From contig NZ_FWFP01000014.1 of NCBI RefSeq assembly GCF_900172215.1, forward strand, positions 62,001 through 126,000: a DNA stretch of 64,000 bases, read 5' to 3'. Of the stretch, positions 1-8,558 are shown one piece after another (the stretch's first letter is position 1; each line of letters opens with the position of its first letter). Source of the stretch: Ruegeria meonggei (GTDB lineage Bacteria; Pseudomonadota; Alphaproteobacteria; Rhodobacterales; Rhodobacteraceae). A model generated the notes under the pieces. The model was not told the DNA's origin, did not search any database, and saw nothing but the letters and a program-made list of their open reading frames with translations. The position numbers were made by a program, and so were the translations under genes.

Positions 1-245
1 CGTTTGTCGCCAAAATCGAGCGTGTCCAGAAAAGCGTGCATCTGGGTGCCGAATTCGGACAGTGTCCCTACTGTGCCATAGACGGAATGGCTGGTGGCGG
101 CCCGTGACAGGCCGGAATTGCGGGTGCGATAGGGCAGCACCAATGCAAAATGTGGCCAGATTAGCTCGCGGTTTTCGTACAGAAAAGACTGCGCCGCAGT
201 GGTGCCTGTTTTGTGCAGGCCCAGATGCAGCAGGACGCGGCGCAT
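1..245 (-). CDS. Sulfotransferase-like protein, N-terminal part (runs off the left edge)
   Basis: The first 81 residues are readable. They begin [19 protein letters not shown], which matches the 5' phosphosulfate-binding loop of PAPS-dependent sulfotransferases (H-x-G-x-x-K-T-G-T-T near the N-terminus). The ATG overlaps the rimM stop by one base (TGATG), so translation is probably coupled to rimM. The acceptor-binding part and 3'-phosphate-binding region lie outside the window, so the substrate cannot be named. Many Roseobacter genomes carry such stand-alone sulfotransferase-like genes. An alternative is a sulfotransferase-fold protein without sulfotransferase activity. Confidence 0.7.
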   Translation of the reverse strand, partial: MRRVLLHLGLHKTGTTAAQSFLYENRELIWPHFALVLPYRTRNSGLSRAATSHSVYGTVGTLSEFGTQMHAFLDTLDFGDK

Positions 246-748
246 CAGATCAGCCCTTCGGGTGGATCGGCGATGACGCGGCCCTTGTCCAGATCGACGG
301 TTGGCACGGCCTCTTGCGTGAAAGGCAGCAAAACCGTTGCTTTCAGGCCCGGACCATGAAGTTCCAGCAAATCTGCTGCGCCGTGATTTTGCACCGATTT
401 GACCCGGCCCAGCAGCGTACCGCCGGTGTCATAAACCTCAAGCCCGATCAGGTCAGTGTGATAAAACTCGTCATCAGGCAGCGACGGCAACTGGTCGCGC
501 CGCGCAAACAGGCGCAACCCGTTGATGGCGTCGGCCTGCTCTTTGGTTTCAACCCCACCCAGACGCGCGGCAAAGCCATTTTTGATCGGACGGGTCAGAA
601 CCAACGGATAACGTTCTTTGCCGGCCTCGTCTGTCAGGGGCGAGTAGGTCTCGATATCCTCTGGGATCGCGCAAAAGCTTTTGAGCCGCACTTCACCACG
701 CACTCCGTAAGAGCCCGCAATGCTGCCTACGCAAATCAGATCAGTCAT
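245..748 (-). CDS. rimM: Ribosome maturation factor RimM
   Basis: A 167-residue RimM, the usual length. The N-terminal half (about 1-90) is the beta-barrel domain opening with [19 protein letters not shown]. The C-terminal half is a PRC-barrel with the [16 protein letters not shown] stretch and the [16 protein letters not shown] ending typical of the family. RimM binds S19 and assists maturation of the 30S head. Its start overlaps the upstream small membrane-protein gene by eight bases. rpsP lies about 0.8 kb upstream in the same direction, separated by bluB. Confidence 0.95.
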   Translation of the reverse strand: MTDLICVGSIAGSYGVRGEVRLKSFCAIPEDIETYSPLTDEAGKERYPLVLTRPIKNGFAARLGGVETKEQADAINGLRLFARRDQLPSLPDDEFYHTDLIGLEVYDTGGTLLGRVKSVQNHGAADLLELHGPGLKATVLLPFTQEAVPTVDLDKGRVIADPPEGLI

Positions 749-890
749 TTGGCCCTTCCGTCGTTACACATAGCCCGTCCTGCCAGTCGCCACGCGTGGC
801 GCAGGCCTCGCGCTGGTTGCTGCGTTCAAAGAACACGCCCACAATAAAGGCGATCAGCAGCAGGATGGGAAGTCGTATCAATCCAAACAC
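741..890 (-). CDS. Small single-pass membrane protein (49 aa)
   Basis: A short frame starting with GTG at 890, just after the bluB stop, and ending in TGA eight bases inside rimM. It encodes one hydrophobic helix (about residues 4-21, [17 protein letters not shown]), then a polar tail with two Cys (30 and 41) that reads as a short periplasmic or lumenal segment. Coding support is the tight packing between two genes, the shared codon style and the membrane-helix-plus-polar-tail layout. Function is unknown. The start could also be the TTG at 881. Confidence 0.6.
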   Translation of the reverse strand: MFGLIRLPILLLIAFIVGVFFERSNQREACATRGDWQDGLCVTTEGPND

Positions 891-893
891 GGG

Positions 894-1529
894 TTATCGC
901 ACCTCAATGGGCAAAGCTGTGTCGCGGTTTTCCCAGCCGACACGCTCCAATTCGGGCGTGTCTGACAGCTCTTCTGGCCAGCCGACGCAGAAATAGCCAA
1001 TCAGGCGCCAATCGTCCGGAACATCCAGGTCGCGTGCCATCTGGTCGGGGTCCAGAATGGACACCCAGCCCATCCCCAGCCCTTCGGTCCGCAAGGCCAG
1101 CCAAAAAAGGGTAATGGCCGAAACCACCGAATAGCGTCGCATCTCGGGCATTGTGCCGGCACCCAGACCTTGCCCCTTTTCGGTGGCATCGTCGCAGAAC
1201 ACCGCCAGTTGCACTGGGGCTTCCTGCATGCCTGTCAGCTTGAGATTGCTATACAGCGCGGCTTTCTCACCGGAATAGCCGGTCAGTGCTTCTGAATTGG
1301 CAATCTGAAAATTCTCGAGTGCGGCAGCACGGGCCGCCTCACTTTCGACGCGGATCACGCGCCAGGGTTCGCTCAGCCCCACGGAAGGGGCCAGTCGAAA
1401 CGCGTCGAGGCAGCGCGTCAGCACTGCCTCGTCCACAGGATCGGTGCGAAACCGGCGCACATCGCGCCGGAGCCGCATCAACAGATCGAACTGCGTGCGA
1501 AAATCGTCGGAGAAAGCCTGATCTCGCAC
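894..1529 (-). CDS. bluB: 5,6-dimethylbenzimidazole synthase BluB
   Basis: A 211-residue flavin-destructase of the nitroreductase fold. BluB converts reduced FMN and O2 to 5,6-dimethylbenzimidazole, the lower ligand of cobalamin. Family features are RRDVRRFR near residue 22, the APSVGLSEPWRVIRV segment, the Y-x-x-LKL-x-G motif, the PEMRRYSVVSAITLFWLALR helix region, GLGMGWVSILDP, and the C-terminal VGWPEELSDTPELER. These distinguish BluB from generic nitroreductases. It lies between rpsP and rimM; cbiB and cobC, also cobalamin genes, lie 23 kb away in this window. Confidence 0.9.
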   Translation of the reverse strand: MRDQAFSDDFRTQFDLLMRLRRDVRRFRTDPVDEAVLTRCLDAFRLAPSVGLSEPWRVIRVESEAARAAALENFQIANSEALTGYSGEKAALYSNLKLTGMQEAPVQLAVFCDDATEKGQGLGAGTMPEMRRYSVVSAITLFWLALRTEGLGMGWVSILDPDQMARDLDVPDDWRLIGYFCVGWPEELSDTPELERVGWENRDTALPIEVR

Positions 1530-1541
1530 GCGCCCGCCTGC

Positions 1542-1931
1542 TTACTCTTCTGCGGCCGCTTCTTCAGCTGGAGCAGCAGCCGCTTCGGCCGCAGCAGCAG
1601 CTTTGGCCGCTTTCTCTTCCACGCGCTCTTGGGCTTTCTTGCCCGGCGCACCCTTGTTGGGGTTGTTGCGCTCGGCTTTGTCACGGGTGCCTGCAGCCTC
1701 GAGCATGCGTGCGATCCGGTCGGTGGGCTGTGCGCCCTGATCCAGCCAGTACTGAACGCGCTCAACATTCATTTTCACGCGCTCTTCGCTGTCTTTCGGC
1801 AGCAGAGGGTTATAGGTACCCAGCTTTTCGATGAAACGGCCGTCGCGCGGCATACGGCTGTCAGCCGCAACAATGCGATAGAAGGGACGTTTTTTCGAGC
1901 CGCCGCGGGCGAGACGAATTTTCATAGCCAT
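1542..1931 (-). CDS. rpsP: 30S ribosomal protein S16
   Basis: Starts [21 protein letters not shown], the invariant S16 N-terminus. The ATG at 1931 is preceded by a GGAG Shine-Dalgarno about nine bases upstream; a longer frame to 1958 adds non-homologous residues. The body (1-85) is standard. The C-terminal 40 or so residues form an Ala/Glu/Lys-rich low-complexity tail ([14 protein letters not shown]), an extension often seen on alphaproteobacterial S16. The protein is 129 aa. Confidence 0.97.
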   Translation of the reverse strand: MAMKIRLARGGSKKRPFYRIVAADSRMPRDGRFIEKLGTYNPLLPKDSEERVKMNVERVQYWLDQGAQPTDRIARMLEAAGTRDKAERNNPNKGAPGKKAQERVEEKAAKAAAAAEAAAAPAEEAAAEE

Positions 1932-1998
1932 GGTGGTATCTCCTTTGAATGGCATCACGCCAGAGGCGTGTCTTTTGGTTGAGCCGGCATGCGCCCGG

Positions 1999-2295
1999 CT
2001 ATTTCTGGTGTTTCTTGTGGTGTCGGATGACTTCCTGAATGATGAAATTCAGAAAAGCCTTGGCAAAGTCGGGGTCCAAATCGGCCTCTTTCGCCAGGTC
2101 TTCAAGCCGTTCAATCTGTGCGGCTTCGCGCGACGGATCGGACGGGGGAAGGTCGTGTGTGGCCTTAAGCTTGCCAACGGCCTGCGTATGCTTGAACCGC
2201 TCACCCAGCGTATAGACAAGGATCGCGTCCAGCCGGTCGATGCTTTCGCGATGGTTTTTCAACAACGTCGCAGCCTGCGTCACGGGGTTGGTCAT
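1999..2295 (-). CDS. Chorismate mutase, AroQ class
   Basis: A 98-residue all-helical chorismate mutase of the stand-alone AroQ type. It converts chorismate to prephenate for Phe and Tyr synthesis. The pattern R-x-x-ID-x-LD-x-x-x-x-x-x-L-x-x-R in the first helix ([19 protein letters not shown]), then VGKLKA and the terminal helix [15 protein letters not shown], matches the family. No prephenate dehydratase or DAHP synthase domain is fused. Its ATG overlaps the stop of the preceding GNAT gene (ATGA), so the two are translationally coupled. Confidence 0.9.
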   Translation of the reverse strand: MTNPVTQAATLLKNHRESIDRLDAILVYTLGERFKHTQAVGKLKATHDLPPSDPSREAAQIERLEDLAKEADLDPDFAKAFLNFIIQEVIRHHKKHQK

Positions 2296-2843
2296 TGGCC
2301 AGTCCTTTCGGTGGTCAAAGCAGGGGTCTTTACGTCGATCCGCGGGTGCCGCCAGATCTGGCAGGGCGTGCCCATCACCTCACCGTCACGCTCGTATGTG
2401 GCGCCCAGACGTTCGGCCAACGCGCGCGAGCGGGTGTTGTTGTGCGCGACATAAGATATCGGGCTATTCACGCCCAGTTTCCGGGCCGAATAGGCGCGCG
2501 CAGCATCCGCCGCCTCAAAAGCGATGCCTTTGCCCTCAAACGCGTCCAGAATGGTCCAACCCAACTCGGGCTCGTCCCATCCGGGTGCGTTGATGATGCC
2601 GGTCCAGCCAGCGAATGCACCGCTGGCCTTCTCGACTATATGCCAGCCGCCATAGCCCAGGGTGGCCCAGTGACCGAACCGTCCCATCAGGGACCGCCAG
2701 CATTCCATCGCCGTTTTGGGGCCGCCGACCAAATGGCTGCGCTCGGTTTCGAAAAACGCAGTCATCGCGGGCAGATCGTCCAGGTGCGGAGCTCGCAGGA
2801 TCAGGCGTTCGGTTTCAACTGTGGGGATGGTGTAAGAGGTCAT
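2292..2843 (-). CDS. GNAT acetyltransferase, RimJ/RimL type
   Basis: A 183-residue GNAT protein. It opens with the TERLILRAPHLDD motif of the RimJ/RimL subgroup and has the EPELGWTILDAFEGKGIAFEAADAARAY acetyl-CoA region in the middle, where an R/Q-x-x-G-x-G/A loop is expected; here it reads EGKGIA. The C-terminal half has the N-TRSRALAERLGATYE helix. The substrate cannot be deduced. The gene overlaps the following and preceding genes by four bases each and is a tandem relative of the next upstream GNAT. Confidence 0.85.
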   Translation of the reverse strand: MTSYTIPTVETERLILRAPHLDDLPAMTAFFETERSHLVGGPKTAMECWRSLMGRFGHWATLGYGGWHIVEKASGAFAGWTGIINAPGWDEPELGWTILDAFEGKGIAFEAADAARAYSARKLGVNSPISYVAHNNTRSRALAERLGATYERDGEVMGTPCQIWRHPRIDVKTPALTTERTGQ

Positions 2844-3361
2844 GCCGCACCCGCCCGTGGCAGCTCGAACACATCGCGCGCAACCCCATCAGGGAAAGTC
2901 TCGCGGTCGATCTTGCGCCCGCCCAACCGTTCCGCAAGGCGGCGCGCCGGCAGATTTTCGTCCCGCATGTGGGTTTCGACCGATGACCAGCCAAGCGTGT
3001 CATAAGCCCATTCAATAATCGCCCGGCTTGCCTCGGTCGCAAGTCCTTGGCCGCGCGCGTCAGGCATCAGCCACCAGGTCAGCTCATGACGGGGCCAATG
3101 ATCAGGATGGGCCAATCCGCATCCGCCGATCACCTCGGTCTCACCGGTCCGGCGCAGCAACCGCATTCCGAACGCCTTGGTTTGCCAGTGCTCGATATTG
3201 GCTTGCAGGATCGCCCTGACCTCATCGTCGCTGCGCCCGCCACGATACCCGCCAACGGCGACATCTGACACGGCATAAAACGCCTGATACGCGCCGAAAT
3301 CATCGGGCGTCGGCGCAGTCAGCGTCAGCCGAGCTGTGGTTATGATGGGGGCGCTGGTCAC
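2840..3361 (-). CDS. GNAT acetyltransferase, RimJ/RimL type
   Basis: The likely start is GTG at 3361, immediately after the ffh stop (TAACGTG). A longer frame would run back into ffh with non-homologous residues. The 173-aa protein begins TSAPIITTARLTLTAPTPDDFGAY. It carries LTWWLMPDARGQGLATEASRAI, the acetyl-CoA pyrophosphate loop (RGQGLA), and the N-LPARRLAERLGGRK helix near the end. It resembles the neighbouring GNAT and probably arose by tandem duplication. The substrate is unknown. Confidence 0.85.
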   Translation of the reverse strand: MTSAPIITTARLTLTAPTPDDFGAYQAFYAVSDVAVGGYRGGRSDDEVRAILQANIEHWQTKAFGMRLLRRTGETEVIGGCGLAHPDHWPRHELTWWLMPDARGQGLATEASRAIIEWAYDTLGWSSVETHMRDENLPARRLAERLGGRKIDRETFPDGVARDVFELPRAGAA

Positions 3362-3362
3362 G

Positions 3363-4865
3363 TTACTTCTTCTTGCCAAATCCGCTGAGCCCCGGGGGCA
3401 GGGCCATGCCGCCGCCCATGCCGGGCATGCCACCGCGACCACCCATTGCCTTGGCCGCAGCCTCCAGCGCCTTGGGGTCCATACCGCCGGCCATATCCTC
3501 GGGCGAGGGACCGCCCTTGCCGAGCATGCCCTTCATGGCCTGTTTCAGCATCTTGCCTTTGCCCATCTTGCCCATCTTCTTCATCATGTCCGACATCTGC
3601 CGGTGCATTTTCAGCAGCTTGTTGAGGTCGCTGACCTCCATCCCGGACCCCGCGGCAATCCTTTTCTTGCGGCTGGCCTGCAGCAGTTGCGGGTTGGCGC
3701 GTTCGCGTTTGGTCATCGACTGGATCAATGCGATCTGGCGCTTGAGCACCTTGTCGTCCATGCCGGCCTCTTCGACCTGCTTGGCCATCTTGCCCATGCC
3801 CGGCATCATGCCCATCATGCCCTGCATGCCGCCCATCTGGATCATCTGTTCCAGCTGCATCTTCAGGTCATTCATGTTGAACTGACCTTTGACCATGCGC
3901 TTCATCATGCGCTCGGTCTGTTCCATCTCCATCGTTTCCTGGGCCTTTTCGACCAGGGCCACGATGTCGCCCATGCCCAGAATACGACCGGCGATCCGGT
4001 CCGGCTCAAAGGTCTCAAGCGCGTCCATTTTTTCGCCCAAGCCCACAAAGCGGATGGGCTTGCCGGTAACTGCGCGCATCGATAGCGCCGCACCGCCGCG
4101 CCCGTCCCCGTCCATCCGGGTCAGGACCACGCCTGAGATACCGACCTTGGCCTCGAATTCCTCGGCCACTTCAACAGCGACCTGGCCGGTCAGGCCATCG
4201 ACCACCAGCAGGGTTTCACGCGGGTCAACCGCGTTGCGGACCTGCTCGACTTCACCCATCAGCACTTCGTCGATGTGCAAACGGCCTGCGGTATCCAGCA
4301 TGTAGACGTCATAGCCGCCCAATGTGGCCTGCTGTTTGGCACGTTTGGCGATATCGACGGGTTTCTGGCCCGGTACGATCGGCAGAGTGTCGACACCAAC
4401 CTGCGTACCCAGAACCGCCAGCTGGTCCATCGCCGCCGGGCGATAGACGTCCAGCGAGGCCATCAGGACCTTTTTGCCTTCTTTTTCTTTCAGACGTTTG
4501 GCCAGTTTCCCGGTTGTGGTCGTCTTACCTGACCCCTGCAGGCCGACCATCAGGATCGGAGCAGGCGGGTTGTCGATCTTCAGAACGCCGGGGTCTTCCT
4601 CGCCGCGCAGCACCTCGACCAGCGTGTCATGCACGATCTTGACGACCTGCTGGCCGGGTGTGATCGACTTGGTGACAGCCTGACCGGTGGCCTGATCCTG
4701 AACCTTTTTGACGAATTCACGGGCAACCGGCAGCGAGACGTCAGCCTCAAGCAGGGCCACGCGCACTTCGCGCAGGGCGGTCTTGACGTCTTCCTCTGAA
4801 AGCGCGCCCTGTTTGGTCAGTCGGTCAAAGACGCCAGAGAGGCGTTCGGATAGATTTTCAAACAT
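3363..4865 (-). CDS. ffh: Signal recognition particle protein Ffh
   Basis: The 500-residue SRP54 homolog. The N domain starts MFENLSERLSGVFDRLTKQG. The G domain has GLQGSGKTTTTGKLAKRL (G1), DVYRPAAMDQL, DTAGRLHIDE (G3) and TRMDGDGRGGAALS (G4/closing loop). The M domain is Met-rich (MGGMQGMMGMMPGMGKMAK) and contains the RNA-binding helix RERANPQLLQASRKKRIAAGSG. The ATG at 4865 has an AAGGAGG ribosome site upstream, so the longer frame to 4985 is not used. Ffh recognises signal sequences co-translationally together with 4.5S RNA. No ffs gene was seen here. Confidence 0.98.
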   Translation of the reverse strand: MFENLSERLSGVFDRLTKQGALSEEDVKTALREVRVALLEADVSLPVAREFVKKVQDQATGQAVTKSITPGQQVVKIVHDTLVEVLRGEEDPGVLKIDNPPAPILMVGLQGSGKTTTTGKLAKRLKEKEGKKVLMASLDVYRPAAMDQLAVLGTQVGVDTLPIVPGQKPVDIAKRAKQQATLGGYDVYMLDTAGRLHIDEVLMGEVEQVRNAVDPRETLLVVDGLTGQVAVEVAEEFEAKVGISGVVLTRMDGDGRGGAALSMRAVTGKPIRFVGLGEKMDALETFEPDRIAGRILGMGDIVALVEKAQETMEMEQTERMMKRMVKGQFNMNDLKMQLEQMIQMGGMQGMMGMMPGMGKMAKQVEEAGMDDKVLKRQIALIQSMTKRERANPQLLQASRKKRIAAGSGMEVSDLNKLLKMHRQMSDMMKKMGKMGKGKMLKQAMKGMLGKGGPSPEDMAGGMDPKALEAAAKAMGGRGGMPGMGGGMALPPGLSGFGKKK

Positions 4866-5026
4866 GCCTGCGGCCTCCTTAGCCGGTTTTGATGTGGCGC
4901 TTCTCAGATAAGAAACACCGGTTAAATACGCAATTGCCCCCACGGGCGAAACTCGCTGGTGGGGGGCGATCCCTGAACGACTCAAGGGACCGGAAGATCA
5001 GATGCTTCCGGATGTTGCGGTGGGAT

Positions 5027-5545
5027 TTAGGCTGATTGACTGTCCGAGTCAACCTTATCTGCGGTCAACCAGTCATTGATGACATCAACCAGCCGCGCGG
5101 TGTCCGATCCTTTGGTATATCGGGTCACGATGGGATGGCGTCCGGCGCTCATCCCCTGGTCCAACACCAGAACCGGCCGGTGCTGATTAGGGGCAAGAAA
5201 AGACCCTTTGGGCAATGTGCTTTCAACTTCTGCGTGGGACAGCTCGGTCAGGGGATGTTCGATGGCCTCATATCCGAAAATGGACTTTTCGCGGATTTCG
5301 AGGGTTTGCGTTGCGCGATCGAAAATGACCAGAACGCGCCTGACAAACTTGTGGAACGTCCAAAACCCGAAAGCGCCACCGCCGATGATCAAGACCAGCC
5401 CGTAGATCATGAACCTGCCTCCGGCCAGCGTCAGTATCAGGCCCAACGCGATGAAAATCACGGTGTTGAAGGCAAACAGAACTCCGTAAAACCAAGGTAT
5501 ATCAGTGAGGATCAACTGGGTCGGAGTATTGCGTGCGATTTTCAT
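5027..5545 (-). CDS. Two-helix inner-membrane protein of unknown function
   Basis: A 172-residue protein with two membrane segments (about residues 18-40 and 43-65) separated by a short turn. A beta-rich soluble C-terminal half follows (FVRRVLVIFDRATQTLEIREKSIFG). That layout resembles photosynthesis-complex or PH-like bacterial membrane proteins with a sheet after a hairpin of helices, but I cannot assign a family. The ATG at 5545 is chosen over a GTG two codons upstream. It is divergent from the YbaK gene with about 90 bases between. Confidence 0.75.
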   Translation of the reverse strand: MKIARNTPTQLILTDIPWFYGVLFAFNTVIFIALGLILTLAGGRFMIYGLVLIIGGGAFGFWTFHKFVRRVLVIFDRATQTLEIREKSIFGYEAIEHPLTELSHAEVESTLPKGSFLAPNQHRPVLVLDQGMSAGRHPIVTRYTKGSDTARLVDVINDWLTADKVDSDSQSA

Positions 5546-5634
5546 GGGCACACTCTAGCAGTGCAGCCTGGACATGTCTCGCGCTTGAAATCCCGCGCCC
5601 GTTGCGCGATGAGCGCGTCAGACAGGAGGACCCC

Positions 5635-6165
5635 ATGGACGCATCATCCGCTTTTCAGGACACGTTGCCGCTCAGTTCCGACGCGCTGCTGGCGCAGTTG
5701 GATGACTGGGGGCTGGCCTATCGCCTACACAGCCATGTGCCGCTGCGCACGGTCGAGGAGGCAAAGGCGGTCGAAGATCAGTTCATGGTGCCCGGCGAGA
5801 ATGCATTGCGGCTGAAGAACCTGTACCTGCGCGACAAGAAAAAGCGGAACTATCTGGTGACGCTGGAACAAAGCCGCGAGATCGACCTCAAGGCGTTGGC
5901 AACCGATCTGGGGGCGGGAAACCTGTCTTTTGGGTCGGCGGACCGGCTGCTGCAGAACCTCGGCATCCGCCCCGGCGCGGTCAGCCCGCTGGCGATGATC
6001 AACGGCGTCCCGAACAACGTCCGGTTCTTCATGGACAGCGCGGCGCAACAGGCGGATGTGATCTATATGCACCCGCTGGTGAATGATCGGACAGTCGCGA
6101 TTGAGCGGCCGGACATGATGGCGTTTTTCGCTCGGATCGGGTGCGATGTGACGTGGCTGCCCTGA
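5635..6165 (+). CDS. YbaK/ProX-type aminoacyl-tRNA deacylase
   Basis: A 176-residue YbaK/EbsC fold protein of the ProX/PrdX type. These hydrolyse mischarged tRNA such as Ala-tRNA(Pro) in trans. The signature region reads LRLKNLYLRDKKKRNYLVTL, with the conserved Lys of the LKNL(F/Y)L motif. GNLSFGSADRLLQNLGIRPGAVSPLA and the closing HPLVNDRTVAIE region also match. The ATG follows a good GGAGG at 5626-5630. It is convergent with the racemase gene, whose stop codon directly abuts. Confidence 0.88.
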   Translation: MDASSAFQDTLPLSSDALLAQLDDWGLAYRLHSHVPLRTVEEAKAVEDQFMVPGENALRLKNLYLRDKKKRNYLVTLEQSREIDLKALATDLGAGNLSFGSADRLLQNLGIRPGAVSPLAMINGVPNNVRFFMDSAAQQADVIYMHPLVNDRTVAIERPDMMAFFARIGCDVTWLP

Positions 6166-6906
6166 TCAGCCCTCCAACGCCTCATTCAACGCGGCGGCGA
6201 CATGCGCGGCGGAGGGGTTGATGAACAGATGTCCGTCGGCCTCGAACACCGGGTCATCCAGATGATCGGGGAAGGCCAGTGGTAGCTCGGTGCAGGCCAG
6301 CAGGATTGCAGTGCCGGGCGCTGCATGTTTGGCGCAGAAAGCCAGCAACCGGGCGCGGGCAGTGTCCGAAGCCCCTCCATAGAAATCACTGTCGATCATT
6401 GCCTGCATTTCGGAGATCTCAGTGTCAGGCAATCGGTCATTCGCCCGGATATCGATTTCCGCCAGCCGATCCGCGTAGTTGGTGGCCTGCATCGTGACGG
6501 TTGTGCCCAACACCAGCGCCGTGGCGGCACCGGTTGAGGCGGTGGCCTCAGCGGTTGCGTCGAAGATACTGAGAATGGGCATTGTGACCCCTTGTCGGAT
6601 CGCGTGCAGCCGCGCATGAGGGGTATTCGACGCGATTATGGCGAAATCGCAATCTGCGCGTTGCAGCGTCATCAGCGCCTCGCGAAACACAGTATCGAAA
6701 TCGGTCCAGCTGGCCTCATCTCCGGCTACGCCGCGCAAGGCGCGGGTTTTGGCCTGGGTGACGGATTCAATGGTCATGGGTGGGATCGGCAAAGGGGATC
6801 CATGCCCGCGTTCAGCAAAATACTTGCCAGCACCTTCGGCAATCGCCCGATAATAATCCACGGTCGAGGCCCAGCCCACGCCGCCCAGAATGCCGATCTT
6901 TTTCAT
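6166..6906 (-). CDS. Aspartate/glutamate racemase family protein, first Cys replaced by Ser
   Basis: A 246-residue protein starting MKKIGILGGVGWASTVDYYR, the family N-terminus. PLP-independent racemases use two cysteines. The C-terminal one is present (C205 in LLACTELPL), but the first, normally in a C-N-T-x-H motif, is Ser93 (IIASNTPHARL). The E. coli YgeA protein also lacks the first Cys (Thr there) and is reported as a racemase, so activity is possible but may be one-sided or different. The start at 6906 is chosen because homology begins there. The substrate is unknown. Confidence 0.82.
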   Translation of the reverse strand: MKKIGILGGVGWASTVDYYRAIAEGAGKYFAERGHGSPLPIPPMTIESVTQAKTRALRGVAGDEASWTDFDTVFREALMTLQRADCDFAIIASNTPHARLHAIRQGVTMPILSIFDATAEATASTGAATALVLGTTVTMQATNYADRLAEIDIRANDRLPDTEISEMQAMIDSDFYGGASDTARARLLAFCAKHAAPGTAILLACTELPLAFPDHLDDPVFEADGHLFINPSAAHVAAALNEALEG

Positions 6907-6978
6907 CGTAAACGCCCAGTCTAACAAACCCTGTTCGGGCTCAGACTGGACGTTTCGCGCCTTAAAGGCCAGAGACGA

Positions 6979-7560
6979 TCAGGCCGCCAGTTCCGAGACC
7001 GCCTTGTGGGCGTTGCTCAGCGCGGCCTCGGCATCCAGCGCCATCTGGTCGGCGGCGACGATGTCGACATCCTGAATGCCGATAAAGCCCAGCACGTGCT
7101 TTGCATAACTGGTGGTAAAGTCGACCTCGGACCCGACTGCAGTGCCGCCCGACGCGATGGCCAGCACGGCGCGCTTGCCCTCCAGCAGGCCTTTGGGGCC
7201 ATCTTCGTTGTGGGAAAAGGTCAGGCCAACCCGGGCGACCAGATCGATCCAGGCCTTAAAGGCGGCGGGCACCGAAAAATTGTAGATTGGCAGGCCAATC
7301 ACAATGGTGTCGGCCTTCTGCAACTCGGCCACCAGTTCATCCGACAAGGCCAGCTGATCGCGCTGAACCGCGTCGCGTTGATCGGCGGGGGTGAAGTTGG
7401 CGTTGATCCAGTCTTCGGTCAGCAAAGGCAGCGGGACCGCAAGATCCCGACGGATGATGCGCCCCGCCTCCAGATGTTTGACGATCCGGTCCGAGAGGTC
7501 GCGGCTTGTGGATCCTTCGCGGCGGGCAGAGGCGTCGATATGCAGTATGGTTCTGGTCAT
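6979..7560 (-). CDS. azoR: FMN-dependent NADH:quinone/azo reductase AzoR
   Basis: A 193-residue flavodoxin-like reductase. It begins MTRTILHIDASARREGSTSR, whose S-x-R-x-x-x-S loop binds the FMN phosphate. GLPIYNFSVPAAFKAWIDLVARVG is the FMN isoalloxazine-binding P-x-Y-N-F motif, and FSHNEDGPKGLLEGKRAVLAIASGG follows. AzoR enzymes reduce quinones and azo compounds using NADH. The ATG at 7560 has AGGAG upstream. A LysR gene diverges from it across about 120 bases, the usual arrangement for a regulated quinone-stress reductase. Confidence 0.92.
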   Translation of the reverse strand: MTRTILHIDASARREGSTSRDLSDRIVKHLEAGRIIRRDLAVPLPLLTEDWINANFTPADQRDAVQRDQLALSDELVAELQKADTIVIGLPIYNFSVPAAFKAWIDLVARVGLTFSHNEDGPKGLLEGKRAVLAIASGGTAVGSEVDFTTSYAKHVLGFIGIQDVDIVAADQMALDAEAALSNAHKAVSELAA

Positions 7561-7679
7561 GTCAGGGGCTCCTTTGGCTGTGGAATTCGTGTCTGGTACC
7601 AATATGAATGTTGCGTGAGCGAACAAAACTCTGTTAAGTCAACATCCATTGTTAGAATTTGCACAGTGGAACAGATGCG

Positions 7680-8558
7680 ATGGACAATTGGGACGAGGTA
7701 AAGACCGCCTATCAGGTGGCACGTATGGGAACCGTCAGCGGTGCGGCCGAGGTTCTGGGCGTTCACCACGCCACCGTTATCCGCCACATTGACGCCATCG
7801 AGGCACGGCTGGCTGTCAAGCTGTTCCAGCGCCACGCGCGCGGCTACACGCCCACCGAAGCAGGTGAGGATCTGCTGCGTGTGGCGCAGGCCACCGAGGA
7901 TCAGTTCAATCAGTTGGTGGGCAGGATGAAAGGGCGCGGAGACGATGTCTCGGGCGAATTGGTTGTCACTTCTCTGGGCTCTTTGGCGCCGCTGGTCGTG
8001 CCTACGCTCAGCGCGTTTCAAAAGTCGCATCCAGACCTGATTGTGCGCTATCTGACCGGTGATCGTCTGTTCCGCCTTGAATATGGCGAAGCGCATGTGG
8101 CCATTCGCGCGGGCTCGGCCCCCGACCAGCCGGACAATGTGGTTCAGCCCTTTATCACACAAGAGGTCGGTCTTTACGCCAGCAAGGATTACATCGACCG
8201 CCACGGTAAACCGTCGGGGATTGATGATTTCGCCGGCCACTATTTTGTAGGCACTGATGATGAAAACAGCCGTGCGCCGTTTTCGCGCTGGTTGCGCGGG
8301 GCCGTTCCGTCTGAGCAGATCACTTTTCGCTGCACCAACAACTTCTGCATTCGCGAAGCCGTCCTTTCGGGCGCCGGGATCGGCTTTATGGCTCGGTGGG
8401 AGGCCGCCCGCGATCCCAACCTGATTGAAGTGATCGAGCCCTTGCCGGAATGGTTCGGCAACCTGTGGCTGGTTACTCATGTGGATCTGCACCGCACCAC
8501 CAAGGTTCAGGCGTTTCTGAGCTTTCTCAAGGAACAGTCCAGGGGCTGGCTGCCGTGA
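7680..8558 (+). CDS. LysR-family transcriptional regulator
   Basis: A 292-residue LysR protein. The winged HTH occupies residues 1-62 (DEVKTAYQVARMGTVSGAAEVLG, then the recognition helix in HHATVIRHIDAIEARLAVKLFQR). A type-2 periplasmic-binding-like effector domain follows. The placement divergent from azoR suggests it controls azoR, and the downstream EamA exporter overlaps its stop (GTGA), so the exporter is likely co-transcribed. The start is the ATG at 7680, one codon before the homologous stretch. The effector cannot be predicted. Confidence 0.9.
   Translation: MDNWDEVKTAYQVARMGTVSGAAEVLGVHHATVIRHIDAIEARLAVKLFQRHARGYTPTEAGEDLLRVAQATEDQFNQLVGRMKGRGDDVSGELVVTSLGSLAPLVVPTLSAFQKSHPDLIVRYLTGDRLFRLEYGEAHVAIRAGSAPDQPDNVVQPFITQEVGLYASKDYIDRHGKPSGIDDFAGHYFVGTDDENSRAPFSRWLRGAVPSEQITFRCTNNFCIREAVLSGAGIGFMARWEAARDPNLIEVIEPLPEWFGNLWLVTHVDLHRTTKVQAFLSFLKEQSRGWLP

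Noticed and set aside
62..847. Long plus-strand open frame of 261 codons
   Set aside because: It is the antisense of rimM and its neighbours; no family resemblance, and the opposite strand holds clear genes.
3336..4085. His/Ala-rich plus-strand frame opposite ffh
   Set aside because: Mirrors the Met-rich M domain of Ffh in reverse; composition is an artefact of the codon pattern.
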